22,589 nucleotides of DNA, from assembly GCA_023440865.1 (NCBI GenBank), contig JAEXRM010000076.1:1-22589 (forward strand), written 5' to 3'. Positions 13,822 to 21,688 of this stretch are shown one piece after another; position 1 is the first letter of the stretch; every line of letters begins with the position of its first letter. Under the pieces are notes generated by a model. That model had not been told where the DNA came from, ran no database searches, and saw nothing but the letters and a program-made list of their open reading frames with translations. This DNA comes from Bacillota bacterium (GTDB lineage Bacteria > Bacillota > Clostridia > DSM-8532). The translations under genes were made by a program, and so were the position numbers.

Positions 13822-15258
13822 TTGAAACGGGAACATCACGAACAAACGGAACGGCTTCCATCGGGTGCCATGCGCGGGGCCATCCTCGCCATGCAGGCCC
13901 GCAACCAGGCGCTGACACTCGAAACCGGTGCGATGCGCACGTATCGGCTCGATGTCTACGGCTGCCAGATGAATGAGCGCGATGCGGAAACCTGCGCGGG
14001 ACTGCTGGATGAAATGGGTTTCATCCGTGTGGCGGATGGCGCGCCGGCGGATCTGATCGTCTTTGTCACCTGCTGCGTGCGCGAGAACGCCGAGGACAAG
14101 ATATACGGCCATATCGGCGCGCTCGCGCAGGAATGCGCGGCACGGGGCGGCAAAATCCTTGCCGGCGGCTGCATGATGCAACAGCCGCATGTCGTCGAAA
14201 AGCTGCGCAAGTCCTATCCGCAGGTGCGCGTGGTGTTCGGCACGCACAACATCCACCGCCTGCCGGAACTGCTGCTTGAGTGCGAAACCCGTGGAAAACG
14301 GGTGTTCGAGATCTGGGAGGCGCCCCGGGAGACTGCGGGCGCCCTGCCGGCGACCCGGACCGATCCGCATCGCGCCTATGTGGCCATCGCAACAGGATGC
14401 GACAACTTCTGCACGTACTGCATCGTGCCGCATGTGCGCGGACGCGAGAAGAGCCGTCCGCTGGGCGAAGTGCTGGACGAGATCCGGCAGCTCGCCGCGG
14501 CGGGCTGTCGTGAAGTCACGCTGCTTGGCCAGAATGTGAACTCCTACGGCAACGATCTGGGGGAGCGGGACCTGTTCGCCCGTCTCCTGCATGCCGTCGA
14601 GTCCGTCGACGGCATCGCGCGCGTGCGTTTCATGACCTCTCATCCCAAGGACCTTTCGGACACGCTCATCGAGGCCATGCGGAACTGTCCGAAGGTCTGC
14701 GCGCATCTGCACCTGCCCGTGCAGGCCGGCAGCGACGACGTGCTCCGCCGCATGAACCGCCGCTACACCCGCGACCAGTATCTCGGGCTGGTGCGCCGCA
14801 TCCGCAGCGCCATGCCGGACATCGCCCTGAGCACCGACCTCATCGTGGGCTTTCCGGGCGAGACGGAGGCCGATTTCGAGGACACGCTCCGCCTGGTGGA
14901 TGAGGTGAAATACGACTTCGCCTTTCTTTTCCTGTATTCACCCCGCAAGGGCACCCCGGCCGCGGCTTGGCCCGACCAGGTGCCGGCGGATGTGGCTTCC
15001 GCCCGGTTCCAGCGGTTGCTGAAGCTGCAGACGGACAACGCCACCGAGAAGGCGAAGGCGTACGAGGGGCGCACGCTCGAGGTGCTCTGCGAGGGCCGCA
15101 GCCGAGAGGACGACACGATGTGGGCCGGCCGGACCTCCGGGAACCGGCTGGTGAACTTCACCGCGTCCGGCGACCCGACGGGCCGGCTGGTCGAAGTGCG
15201 CATCGTCCGCGCGGGCGCCTTCTGGATGGCTGGCGCGTGCGTGGACGGGTGGGCATGA
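13822..15258 (+). CDS. miaB: tRNA-2-methylthio-N6-dimethylallyladenosine synthase
   Basis: MiaB is a radical-SAM methylthiotransferase that adds the 2-methylthio group to isopentenyl-A37 of tRNAs reading U-starting codons. With the start at 13822 it has 478 residues. The N-terminal UPF0004 domain has the cluster cysteines C48 (YGCQMNE), C84 (TCCVREN) and C117 (GGCMMQQ). The radical-SAM domain has C193-x3-C197-x2-C200 (CDNFCTYC) and a following GQNVNSYG. A TRAM domain ends the protein. I chose TTG at 13822 because GGGAG lies six bases before it; an in-frame GTG at 13783 has no ribosome site, and the first downstream ATG (13870) lacks one too, so the start is the least certain part. mutS follows after 133 bases with no terminator, and miaA, which supplies the substrate, is in the same run. 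Confidence 0.95.
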   Translation: MKREHHEQTERLPSGAMRGAILAMQARNQALTLETGAMRTYRLDVYGCQMNERDAETCAGLLDEMGFIRVADGAPADLIVFVTCCVRENAEDKIYGHIGALAQECAARGGKILAGGCMMQQPHVVEKLRKSYPQVRVVFGTHNIHRLPELLLECETRGKRVFEIWEAPRETAGALPATRTDPHRAYVAIATGCDNFCTYCIVPHVRGREKSRPLGEVLDEIRQLAAAGCREVTLLGQNVNSYGNDLGERDLFARLLHAVESVDGIARVRFMTSHPKDLSDTLIEAMRNCPKVCAHLHLPVQAGSDDVLRRMNRRYTRDQYLGLVRRIRSAMPDIALSTDLIVGFPGETEADFEDTLRLVDEVKYDFAFLFLYSPRKGTPAAAWPDQVPADVASARFQRLLKLQTDNATEKAKAYEGRTLEVLCEGRSREDDTMWAGRTSGNRLVNFTASGDPTGRLVEVRIVRAGAFWMAGACVDGWA

Positions 15259-15391
15259 AAGAGCCCGGCAAAGCATCATTCCCGCGCGATGAGCCGAGGG
15301 GATGCGGATCCCGTGGCGGGCAAGCGTCTGACGGATCCGGCGCAACCACGCGCATGCAGGGAGACGAATGGATGCCACGAAGGAGAAGCGC

Positions 15392-18001
15392 ATGGCCGAA
15401 CCGAAGCTGACCCCCATGATGCAGCACTACCGCGACGTGAAGGCGCGGTATCGCGACAGCCTGCTGTTTTACCGGCTGGGCGACTTTTACGAGATGTTCT
15501 TCGAGGACGCGGTCACCGCCGCCCGCGAGCTCGAGATCGCCCTGACGGGCCGCGACTGCGGCATGGAGGAACGCGCCCCGATGTGCGGCGTGCCCTACCA
15601 CGCGGCGCAAAACTATATCACCCGGCTCATCCAGAAAGGATACAAGGTCGCCATCTGCGACCAGCTGGAGGATCCTTCCCAGGCCAAGGGGCTTGTCAGG
15701 CGCGACGTGACGCGGGTCGTCACCCCGGGAACGGTCACCGAGCCCGGCATGCTGGAGGAGAAGCGGAACAATTTCCTGATGGCGCTGCACCACAGGGGCG
15801 GCTGCTACGGCCTGGCCGTGGCGGATGTCACGACCGGCGAATGCTATGCGACCCAGATTGCCTGGGGGAACACCGCCCGCCGCGTCATCGACGAGGTGGC
15901 GCGTTACCGGCCGGCGGAACTGCTCGTGGACCGCGAACTGCCCGATGGCGCCGAATTGCTCCGGCCGTTGCGCGAGCAGCTGCACATCCGGCCCACGCCG
16001 GTCTCGGCGTGGGTGGCGGAACCGGCGGGGCTGTCGGAACGTGTCGCACCCTACGGCGACCAGTTTCCCGAGGGATGGGAGCTGCCCCGTACCGCAGCCG
16101 GCATGCTGCTGGGGTACCTCGAGGAAAACCAGAAGGCCGTCCGGACGCCGGTGGAGCGCATCGCGTGCTATACGGCCGACTCCTACATGGCCATCGACAG
16201 CGCCAGCCGCCGCAACCTCGAACTCACCGAAACCATGCGCGAGGGCAAGAAGAAGGGATCGCTCCTGTGGGTCCTCGACCGCACGGCCACGTCCATGGGG
16301 GGGCGCATGCTCCGCAAGTGGCTCGAGCAGCCGCTGCTCGACCCGGATGCCATCGGGGAGCGGCTCGATGCGGTCGCGGAGCTCAAGGACCGATTCATCG
16401 TCCGGAACGAACTGATGGAGATGCTGCGCGGCGTCTACGACCTGGAACGGCTGGCGGGCCGGTTGTCGTCCGGCATCGCCCATGCGCGCGACCTGCTGGC
16501 CATCGCGTCGTCCGCGGAGAGGCTGCCGGCCCTGCTGGGCTCCATGGTGCCGCTGGAGGCCGTGGCGCTTGTCCGTCTCCGGGAAGAGGCCGGCGATCTG
16601 GCGGAAATCCGGGACACCATCCTGGACGGCATTTCTCCCGATGCCCCCCTGGGTCTGCGGGAGGGCGGCCTCATCCGCGACGGCCATGACGCCCAGGTCG
16701 ACGAGCTGCGCCGCGCACGCACCGAGGGCAAGGACTGGATTGCCGAAATGGAGGCGCGCGAGCGCGAGCGGTCCGGCATCCGCAGCCTCAAGATCCGCTA
16801 CAACGACGCGTTCGGCTACTACATCGAAATCACGAAGGCGAACGCGGCCCAGGCGCCGGAGGATTACGTCCGCAAGCAGACGCTCGTCAACTGCGAGCGG
16901 TTCACCACGCCCGAGCTCAAGCGCCTCGAGGACATCATCCTCGGTGCCGAGCAGCGCATCGTGCAGGTCGAATACGACCTGTTCTGCGGCATCCGCGACC
17001 GGGTGGCGGCCCGCGTGGCCGACATCCGCCGCACGGCGTCCGCCCTGGCGGCACTCGACGCCTTCCTGTCGCTGGCCGAGGTGGCCGACCGCGAGAACTA
17101 CTGCCGGCCGACCCTGTCGGACGACGGCACCATCACCATCGCCGACGGCCGGCATCCGGTCATCGAGAAGCTGCTCACGGACGACCGGTTCGTCCCCAAC
17201 GACACCCTGCTCGATTGTGACGAGAACCGCACCATCGTCATCACCGGTCCGAACATGGCCGGCAAATCCACCTACATGCGCCAGGTGGCCGTCATCACGC
17301 TGCTGGCGCAGATGGGCAGCTTCGTGCCCGCCTCGGCCGCGGTCGTGGGGGTAGCCGACCGCATCTTCACGCGCGTGGGCGCCTCGGACGACCTGGCGAG
17401 CGGTCAGTCCACCTTCATGGTGGAAATGTCGGAAATGGCCAACATCCTGCACAATGCGACACCGAAAAGCCTGTTGATCCTCGACGAAATCGGGCGCGGC
17501 ACGTCCACCTACGACGGCCTCGCCATCGCCTGGTCCGTCATCGAGGCCATCAACGACCGGGTGCGGCTGGGGGCGCGCACGCTCTTCGCGACCCACTACC
17601 ACGAGCTGACCGAGCTCGAGCAGCGCCTGCACGGCGTCCGGAACTACTGCGTGACGGTGCGGCGCAAGGGCGAGGACATCGTCTTCCTGCACAAGATCGC
17701 GCGCGGCGGTGCGGATGAGAGCTACGGCATCGAGGTGGCCCGGCTCGCCGGGGTGCCCGACGCGGTGATCAGGCGGGCGCGCGTACTGCTCGACGAGCTG
17801 GACGAGGCGGACATCCTGCGACATGGAGGCAAGCGGAGGATCCGCAGGCAGGTGGAGGGACAGCTCGACCTGACGGCTGCCGCCTCCCTGACGAAGGCCG
17901 AACAGGAGGTGCTTGCCGAACTGCGCGCGTTCGACCCCACGCAGGTGACCCCGCTGGATGCGCTGAACCGGCTGTACGCGCTGCATCAGAAACTCAAGTG
18001 A
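15392..18001 (+). CDS. mutS: DNA mismatch repair protein MutS
   Basis: MutS binds mismatches and small loops and, with ATP, recruits MutL. The 869-residue protein starts with the expected LTPMMQHY. The mismatch-contacting Phe-x-Glu is F32-Y33-E34 (GDFYEMF). The connector, core and clamp domains follow, and the ABC-type ATPase contains Walker A G619-S626 (GPNMAGKS), the signature around STFMVEMSEM, and Walker B with D698-E699 (LLILDEIGRG). A helix-turn-helix dimerisation region follows the ATPase. The start at 15392 has AAGGAG six bases ahead; an in-frame ATG at 15368 follows GGGAG at a shorter distance and would add eight residues, so it remains possible. It lies 133 bases after miaB and 158 before mutL, on one strand without terminators between. 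Confidence 0.97.
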   Translation: MAEPKLTPMMQHYRDVKARYRDSLLFYRLGDFYEMFFEDAVTAARELEIALTGRDCGMEERAPMCGVPYHAAQNYITRLIQKGYKVAICDQLEDPSQAKGLVRRDVTRVVTPGTVTEPGMLEEKRNNFLMALHHRGGCYGLAVADVTTGECYATQIAWGNTARRVIDEVARYRPAELLVDRELPDGAELLRPLREQLHIRPTPVSAWVAEPAGLSERVAPYGDQFPEGWELPRTAAGMLLGYLEENQKAVRTPVERIACYTADSYMAIDSASRRNLELTETMREGKKKGSLLWVLDRTATSMGGRMLRKWLEQPLLDPDAIGERLDAVAELKDRFIVRNELMEMLRGVYDLERLAGRLSSGIAHARDLLAIASSAERLPALLGSMVPLEAVALVRLREEAGDLAEIRDTILDGISPDAPLGLREGGLIRDGHDAQVDELRRARTEGKDWIAEMEARERERSGIRSLKIRYNDAFGYYIEITKANAAQAPEDYVRKQTLVNCERFTTPELKRLEDIILGAEQRIVQVEYDLFCGIRDRVAARVADIRRTASALAALDAFLSLAEVADRENYCRPTLSDDGTITIADGRHPVIEKLLTDDRFVPNDTLLDCDENRTIVITGPNMAGKSTYMRQVAVITLLAQMGSFVPASAAVVGVADRIFTRVGASDDLASGQSTFMVEMSEMANILHNATPKSLLILDEIGRGTSTYDGLAIAWSVIEAINDRVRLGARTLFATHYHELTELEQRLHGVRNYCVTVRRKGEDIVFLHKIARGGADESYGIEVARLAGVPDAVIRRARVLLDELDEADILRHGGKRRIRRQVEGQLDLTAAASLTKAEQEVLAELRAFDPTQVTPLDALNRLYALHQKLK

Positions 18002-18159
18002 GCGGCACCGCCCGGCGCCGCCGGCCTGCCGGTGCGTGGCGCGATGCGCGAGGCGGCGCAACCTCCCGCCGCATGTGTTCCCGTTTGGGCGGGGATGCGG
18101 GTGAGCGCCACAGCTGCGACGGGTGATGGCCAGCTTCACAAGGAAATGAGGAACGCCAG

Positions 18160-20307
18160 ATGGGCAAGATCATCCTGCTCGATGAGCAGACCGCCAACCA
18201 GATTGCAGCCGGAGAGGTGGTCGAGGGACCGGCCTCCGTGGTCAAGGAAATGGTGGAAAACGCCGTGGATGCGGGTGCCACCCAAATACAGGTCGAGATC
18301 CGCAACGGCGGCATCCGTTCCATCCGTGTCACCGACAACGGCTCCGGCATGGAGCGCGATGATGTCGAGATGGCCTTTGAACGGCATGCCACCAGCAAAA
18401 TCCGGCAGATCGGCGACCTGGACGCCATCCGCAGCATGGGGTTCCGGGGTGAGGCCCTGGCGAGCATCGCTTCGGTTTCCCGATTGGAAATGCTCACCCG
18501 CACCGCAGAGGAGCCGCATGGCACCCGCGTGGTCATCGAGGGGGGGCGCCTTGAGTCCGTGGAGCCGGCCGGCGCGCCGATCGGAACGACCTTCCTGGTG
18601 CGCGACCTGTTTTTCAACACCCCGGCGCGTTACAAGTTCCTCAAAAAGGACAGCACTGAGGCGGCCCGCGTCACCGACGTGCTCGAGCGGCTTGCATTGG
18701 CGCATCCGGATGTGTCGATCTCCTTGCGGACCAACAACGAGCCGGTGCTCCGCACACCAGGCAACGGGGATCTTGCCAGTTGCATCTACAGCCTGTACGG
18801 CAAGGATACCGCCGATGCGCTGCTGCCGCTGGCGGGCAGCCACGAGGGCATCACCGTCACCGGCTTTGTGGGACGGCCCACCATCGCCCGTGGCAACCGC
18901 GGACGACAGACCATCCTCATGAACGGGCGCGCCATCCGCAGCGGCACGGTGACCGCCGCCCTCGATGAAGCCTTCAAGACCCTGCTGATGACCCGGCAGT
19001 TCGCCTTTGCCGTCATCGTCCTCGATGTCCCGCCGATGCGCGTGGATGTCAATGTCCATCCGGCCAAGCTCGAGGTGCGCTTCTCCGAGGAGGGTGCGAT
19101 CTTCTCCGCCGTCCATGCGGCGGTGCGCAACGCGCTGGCGGCCGGAGCCGCCAGCGGGGTCCTCGCGCCTGTCGAAACACTCGGCCACGGGCGAGGCGGG
19201 ATGTCGGAGATGCCGTGGGACAGGTCTTCTGCAAAGGCGGAGGCGATGGCGGCGGGATTGATGCCGGTCCCCGGCCGTCCGCCGGCAACCTTCAGGATGT
19301 CCCCGCCGACGCCCGCTGTCGAGCAGCAACGGTTCGTGTCGGCGCCGAGTGTCCTGCCGGCCCACGGGGGGGAGCGCATCGGCGCCTCCATCCGGCCGGA
19401 GGCGCGAGCGGACACGGCGGGTGCGGGCATGGGGGGAACGCCCTCTCCGGTTGATTTGGCCGGTGCGGATTCACCCCGGTCGCACGTCATGACCGAAGCG
19501 GCAACCGCCGCGCGGCAGGAAGCGGCCGGTCCGGGAGCCCCTTCGCCAGCGGGCGGAGCCGAGGCGCACGGGGCATGGCATCGCGTGACGGATGCTGCGG
19601 ACGCGCCGCCTCGACAGGATGCGGTCACTGCGGAAGCGCCGCCGCAATGCGGGGCGGCCGCCGAGTCACAGGCGCATTTCACGGCGCTGCCGGAAGCCGG
19701 CACCCGCGACGCCGTGCTGCACCCCGCATTTCTGGAAATGCGCATCGCAGGCCAGGTGTTCGATTCGTTCATCGTGCTCGAGCATGGGGATGAGATGCTC
19801 CTGCTCGACCAGCACGCCGCGCATGAGCGCATCCGTTTCGAACGACTGCGTGAGAGCCTTGCATCCGGCCGTGCCGTCTCCCAGACGCTGCTGCAGCCGG
19901 CCACGCTCCACCTGTCCGCGATCGAGTACGAAGCGGCGTTGCCATCGCTCGACATGCTGCGGCGTCTGGGCTTCGACATCGAAACGTTTGGCCGCGACAC
20001 GCTCCGGGTCCGTGCCGTGCCCGCCACATTCGACGGCGGGCTTTCCGAGACGGAGCTGACCGCCATCGTGACCGACTGGCCGGCTGAAGCCGGACGAAGG
20101 CAGGGTGCCGTCAGTGACGAGGTGTTGCACCTTGTCGCCTGCAAGGGCGCAATCAAGGCCAACCATGCACTGTCCGCACTGGAAGTGCGTGCGCTGCTCG
20201 AACGGCTGGCGACGCTGGAGAACCCCTACACCTGTGTGCACGGAAGACCCATTCTGCTGCGTTTCCCGCGTCGCGAGCTCGAGAAGCGCTTCCGGCGCAT
20301 CGTGTGA
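18160..20307 (+). CDS. mutL: DNA mismatch repair protein MutL (endonuclease type)
   Basis: The 715-residue protein couples MutS recognition to strand nicking. The N-terminal GHKL ATPase has E33 and N34 (EMVENAVDAG), DNGSGM (59-64) and GFRGEAL (94-100). After about residue 330 there is an Ala/Pro/Gly-rich linker of about 190 residues. The C-terminal domain (from about 523) carries the metal-dependent nuclease motif D550-QHA-x2-E556-x4-E561, the metal-site motifs around C661 (ACKGAIKANH) and C692-x-H694 (CVHGRP), and a likely beta-clamp-binding hexamer QTLLQP placed like QEMIVP of B. subtilis MutL. This is the type found in bacteria without MutH, and no mutH is present here. GAGG precedes the ATG by eight bases. 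miaA starts 41 bases after the stop. Confidence 0.97.
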   Translation: MGKIILLDEQTANQIAAGEVVEGPASVVKEMVENAVDAGATQIQVEIRNGGIRSIRVTDNGSGMERDDVEMAFERHATSKIRQIGDLDAIRSMGFRGEALASIASVSRLEMLTRTAEEPHGTRVVIEGGRLESVEPAGAPIGTTFLVRDLFFNTPARYKFLKKDSTEAARVTDVLERLALAHPDVSISLRTNNEPVLRTPGNGDLASCIYSLYGKDTADALLPLAGSHEGITVTGFVGRPTIARGNRGRQTILMNGRAIRSGTVTAALDEAFKTLLMTRQFAFAVIVLDVPPMRVDVNVHPAKLEVRFSEEGAIFSAVHAAVRNALAAGAASGVLAPVETLGHGRGGMSEMPWDRSSAKAEAMAAGLMPVPGRPPATFRMSPPTPAVEQQRFVSAPSVLPAHGGERIGASIRPEARADTAGAGMGGTPSPVDLAGADSPRSHVMTEAATAARQEAAGPGAPSPAGGAEAHGAWHRVTDAADAPPRQDAVTAEAPPQCGAAAESQAHFTALPEAGTRDAVLHPAFLEMRIAGQVFDSFIVLEHGDEMLLLDQHAAHERIRFERLRESLASGRAVSQTLLQPATLHLSAIEYEAALPSLDMLRRLGFDIETFGRDTLRVRAVPATFDGGLSETELTAIVTDWPAEAGRRQGAVSDEVLHLVACKGAIKANHALSALEVRALLERLATLENPYTCVHGRPILLRFPRRELEKRFRRIV

Positions 20308-20348
20308 GCGGACGCAAGGACCCGGGAGGGAAAGGGGGCAAGGAGGCC

Positions 20349-21299
20349 ATGACTCAACGAAAGACGGTACTCGTCATCGTCGGTCCGACAGCCTCGGGCA
20401 AGACCGCCCTTGCGGTCGAGGCCTGCCTCGCCTTCGGCGGCGAGGTGGTGTCGGCTGATTCGATGCAGATCTACCGCGGCATGGACATCGGCACCGCGAA
20501 GCCCGGTCCGGAAGAACGGCGGGGTGTCCCGCACCACCTGATGGACATTGTCGAGCCCGACATGCCTTACAGCGTGGCGGACTGGCAGCAGGCCGCCCTC
20601 CGGGAGATCGGGACGCTGCATGAGCGCGGCCGCCTCCCGGTGGTTGCCGGAGGAACCGGACTTTATGTCAACAGTCTGGTGCAGAATCTTGCCTTCTCCC
20701 AGGTTGCGGGCGACCCCGCCCGCAGGGAAAGGCTGCATCGCCTGGCGCGCGAGCAGGGGGTCGAGGCGGTGCATGCGTTGCTAGCGCAAAGGGATCCGGA
20801 AAGCGCCGCGCGCATCCATCCGAACAACCTCGTCCGTGTCGTGCGGACGCTCGAGGTGGTCGAGACGACCGGAGAAACCATGGCGGTCCACCATGAGCGG
20901 TCGAGGGCCGAGCCCTCCCCCTGGCATTTCATCATCGTGGGCTTGCTGCCGGAACGGGAGCGATTGTACGAACGCATCAACCGGCGGGTGGAGGTCATGA
21001 TCGCGCAGGGGCTGGAAGCGGAGGTGCGCCGGTTGATGGACGCGGGCTACACCGACCGGTTGACCTCCATGCAGGGCATCGGGTACAAGGAGCTTGCCGC
21101 GCATTTTCGGGGCCTATGCACCCGGGAGGCGGCCATCGAGGCGATCCGGCAGGGCAGCCGGCATTACGCCAAACGGCAGATCACCTGGTTTTCACGTCTC
21201 GAAGGGCTGACGTGGATCGATCCGCTGGTGCACGATGCCGAAGAGCTGATCGCGATGATCCGCGGCCGGCTCGATGCGGCCGGTCGTGCGATCGGTTGA
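20349..21299 (+). CDS. miaA: tRNA dimethylallyltransferase
   Basis: MiaA transfers the dimethylallyl group from DMAPP to N6 of A37 in tRNAs that read UNN codons; MiaB, encoded upstream in the same run, then methylthiolates it. The 316-residue protein has the P-loop G12-PTASGKT19, the DSMQIYRGMDIGTAKP tRNA/substrate segment, HHLMDIVEPDMPYSVADW, GGTGLYVNSL, the QGIGYKEL motif and the late RHYAKRQITWF helix of the family. The ATG at 20349 follows AAGGAGG with only two bases between, which is tight. A GTG at 20304 overlaps the mutL stop (GTGA) and would add 15 Gly/Lys-rich residues without a ribosome site; coupling from mutL is possible, but the family start favours 20349. No terminator follows; the hfq promoter begins 20 bases after the stop. 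Confidence 0.96.
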   Translation: MTQRKTVLVIVGPTASGKTALAVEACLAFGGEVVSADSMQIYRGMDIGTAKPGPEERRGVPHHLMDIVEPDMPYSVADWQQAALREIGTLHERGRLPVVAGGTGLYVNSLVQNLAFSQVAGDPARRERLHRLAREQGVEAVHALLAQRDPESAARIHPNNLVRVVRTLEVVETTGETMAVHHERSRAEPSPWHFIIVGLLPERERLYERINRRVEVMIAQGLEAEVRRLMDAGYTDRLTSMQGIGYKELAAHFRGLCTREAAIEAIRQGSRHYAKRQITWFSRLEGLTWIDPLVHDAEELIAMIRGRLDAAGRAIG

Positions 21300-21318
21300 C
21301 CTTCGGGCTGCCAGTGGC

Positions 21319-21347
21319 TTGAATCGCTTACATGGATCGGGTATGAT
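21319..21347 (+). promoter_or_regulatory. Sigma-A-type promoter of hfq
   Basis: TTGAAT (21319-21324) and TATGAT (21342-21347) are exactly 17 bases apart, one of the best promoters in the window. The start would be near 21354, giving a leader of about 86 bases. It lets hfq and the following glycosyltransferase be expressed independently of the mutS run. Confidence 0.72.
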
Positions 21348-21366
21348 GGTACCGAACCGGAAACGT

Positions 21367-21433
21367 CCCGGCGCATGCCGGGTGAATGGGCTTGTTGATT
21401 TCATTTGATTTGATTTTGTGTAAGCCGGAGGTA
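21367..21433 (+). promoter_or_regulatory. hfq leader: GC hairpin then AT-rich, U-rich tract
   Basis: A 6-bp stem CCCGGC (21367-21372) with GCCGGG (21377-21382) and a four-base loop is followed by an unusually AT-rich stretch (21392-21420) with repeated TTGATT units, ending just before the GGAGGT ribosome site. There is no proper T-run right after the hairpin, so it is not a standard terminator. A single-stranded U-rich tract next to the ribosome site is a plausible Hfq-binding place. Confidence 0.4.
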
Positions 21434-21439
21434 TTCCCC

Positions 21440-21688
21440 ATGAACAAGAACATCAACCTGCAGGACGTCTTTCTCAACCAGGTCCGCAAGGAGCATGTGC
21501 CCGTCACCGTATACCTGACGAACGGATTCCAGTTGCGCGGCATGGTCAAGGGCTTCGACAACTTCACCGTCGTGCTGGACAGCGAGGGCAAGCAGCAGCT
21601 CGTCTACAAGCATGCGATCTCCACCGTATCCCCGATGAAGGCGGTCAACATCATCTTCAACGACAACGCACCGTCCCGCGAGGCATGA
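21440..21688 (+). CDS. hfq: RNA chaperone Hfq
   Basis: The 82-residue protein is an Sm-like RNA chaperone that forms a hexameric ring and helps small RNAs pair with mRNAs. The N-terminal helix NLQDVFLNQVRKE is followed by the Sm1 strands (VTVYLTNGFQLRGMVKGFDNFTVVL) and the Sm2 motif Y56-K57-H58-AIS, with F42 and K57/H58 at the usual proximal U-binding site. The tail after residue 70 is short, as in Firmicutes. The ATG at 21440 follows GGAGGT with seven bases between; an in-frame ATG at 21386 lies in the AT-rich leader and is rejected. It follows miaA, the common bacterial miaA-hfq order, but has its own promoter. Its stop codon overlaps the start of the next gene. Confidence 0.98.
   Translation: MNKNINLQDVFLNQVRKEHVPVTVYLTNGFQLRGMVKGFDNFTVVLDSEGKQQLVYKHAISTVSPMKAVNIIFNDNAPSREA

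Noticed and set aside
15158..18139. A 993-codon open frame on the minus strand opposite mutS
   Set aside because: It mirrors the codon pattern of a GC-rich gene on the other strand; mutS is complete with all motifs, and the antisense product shows no family features.
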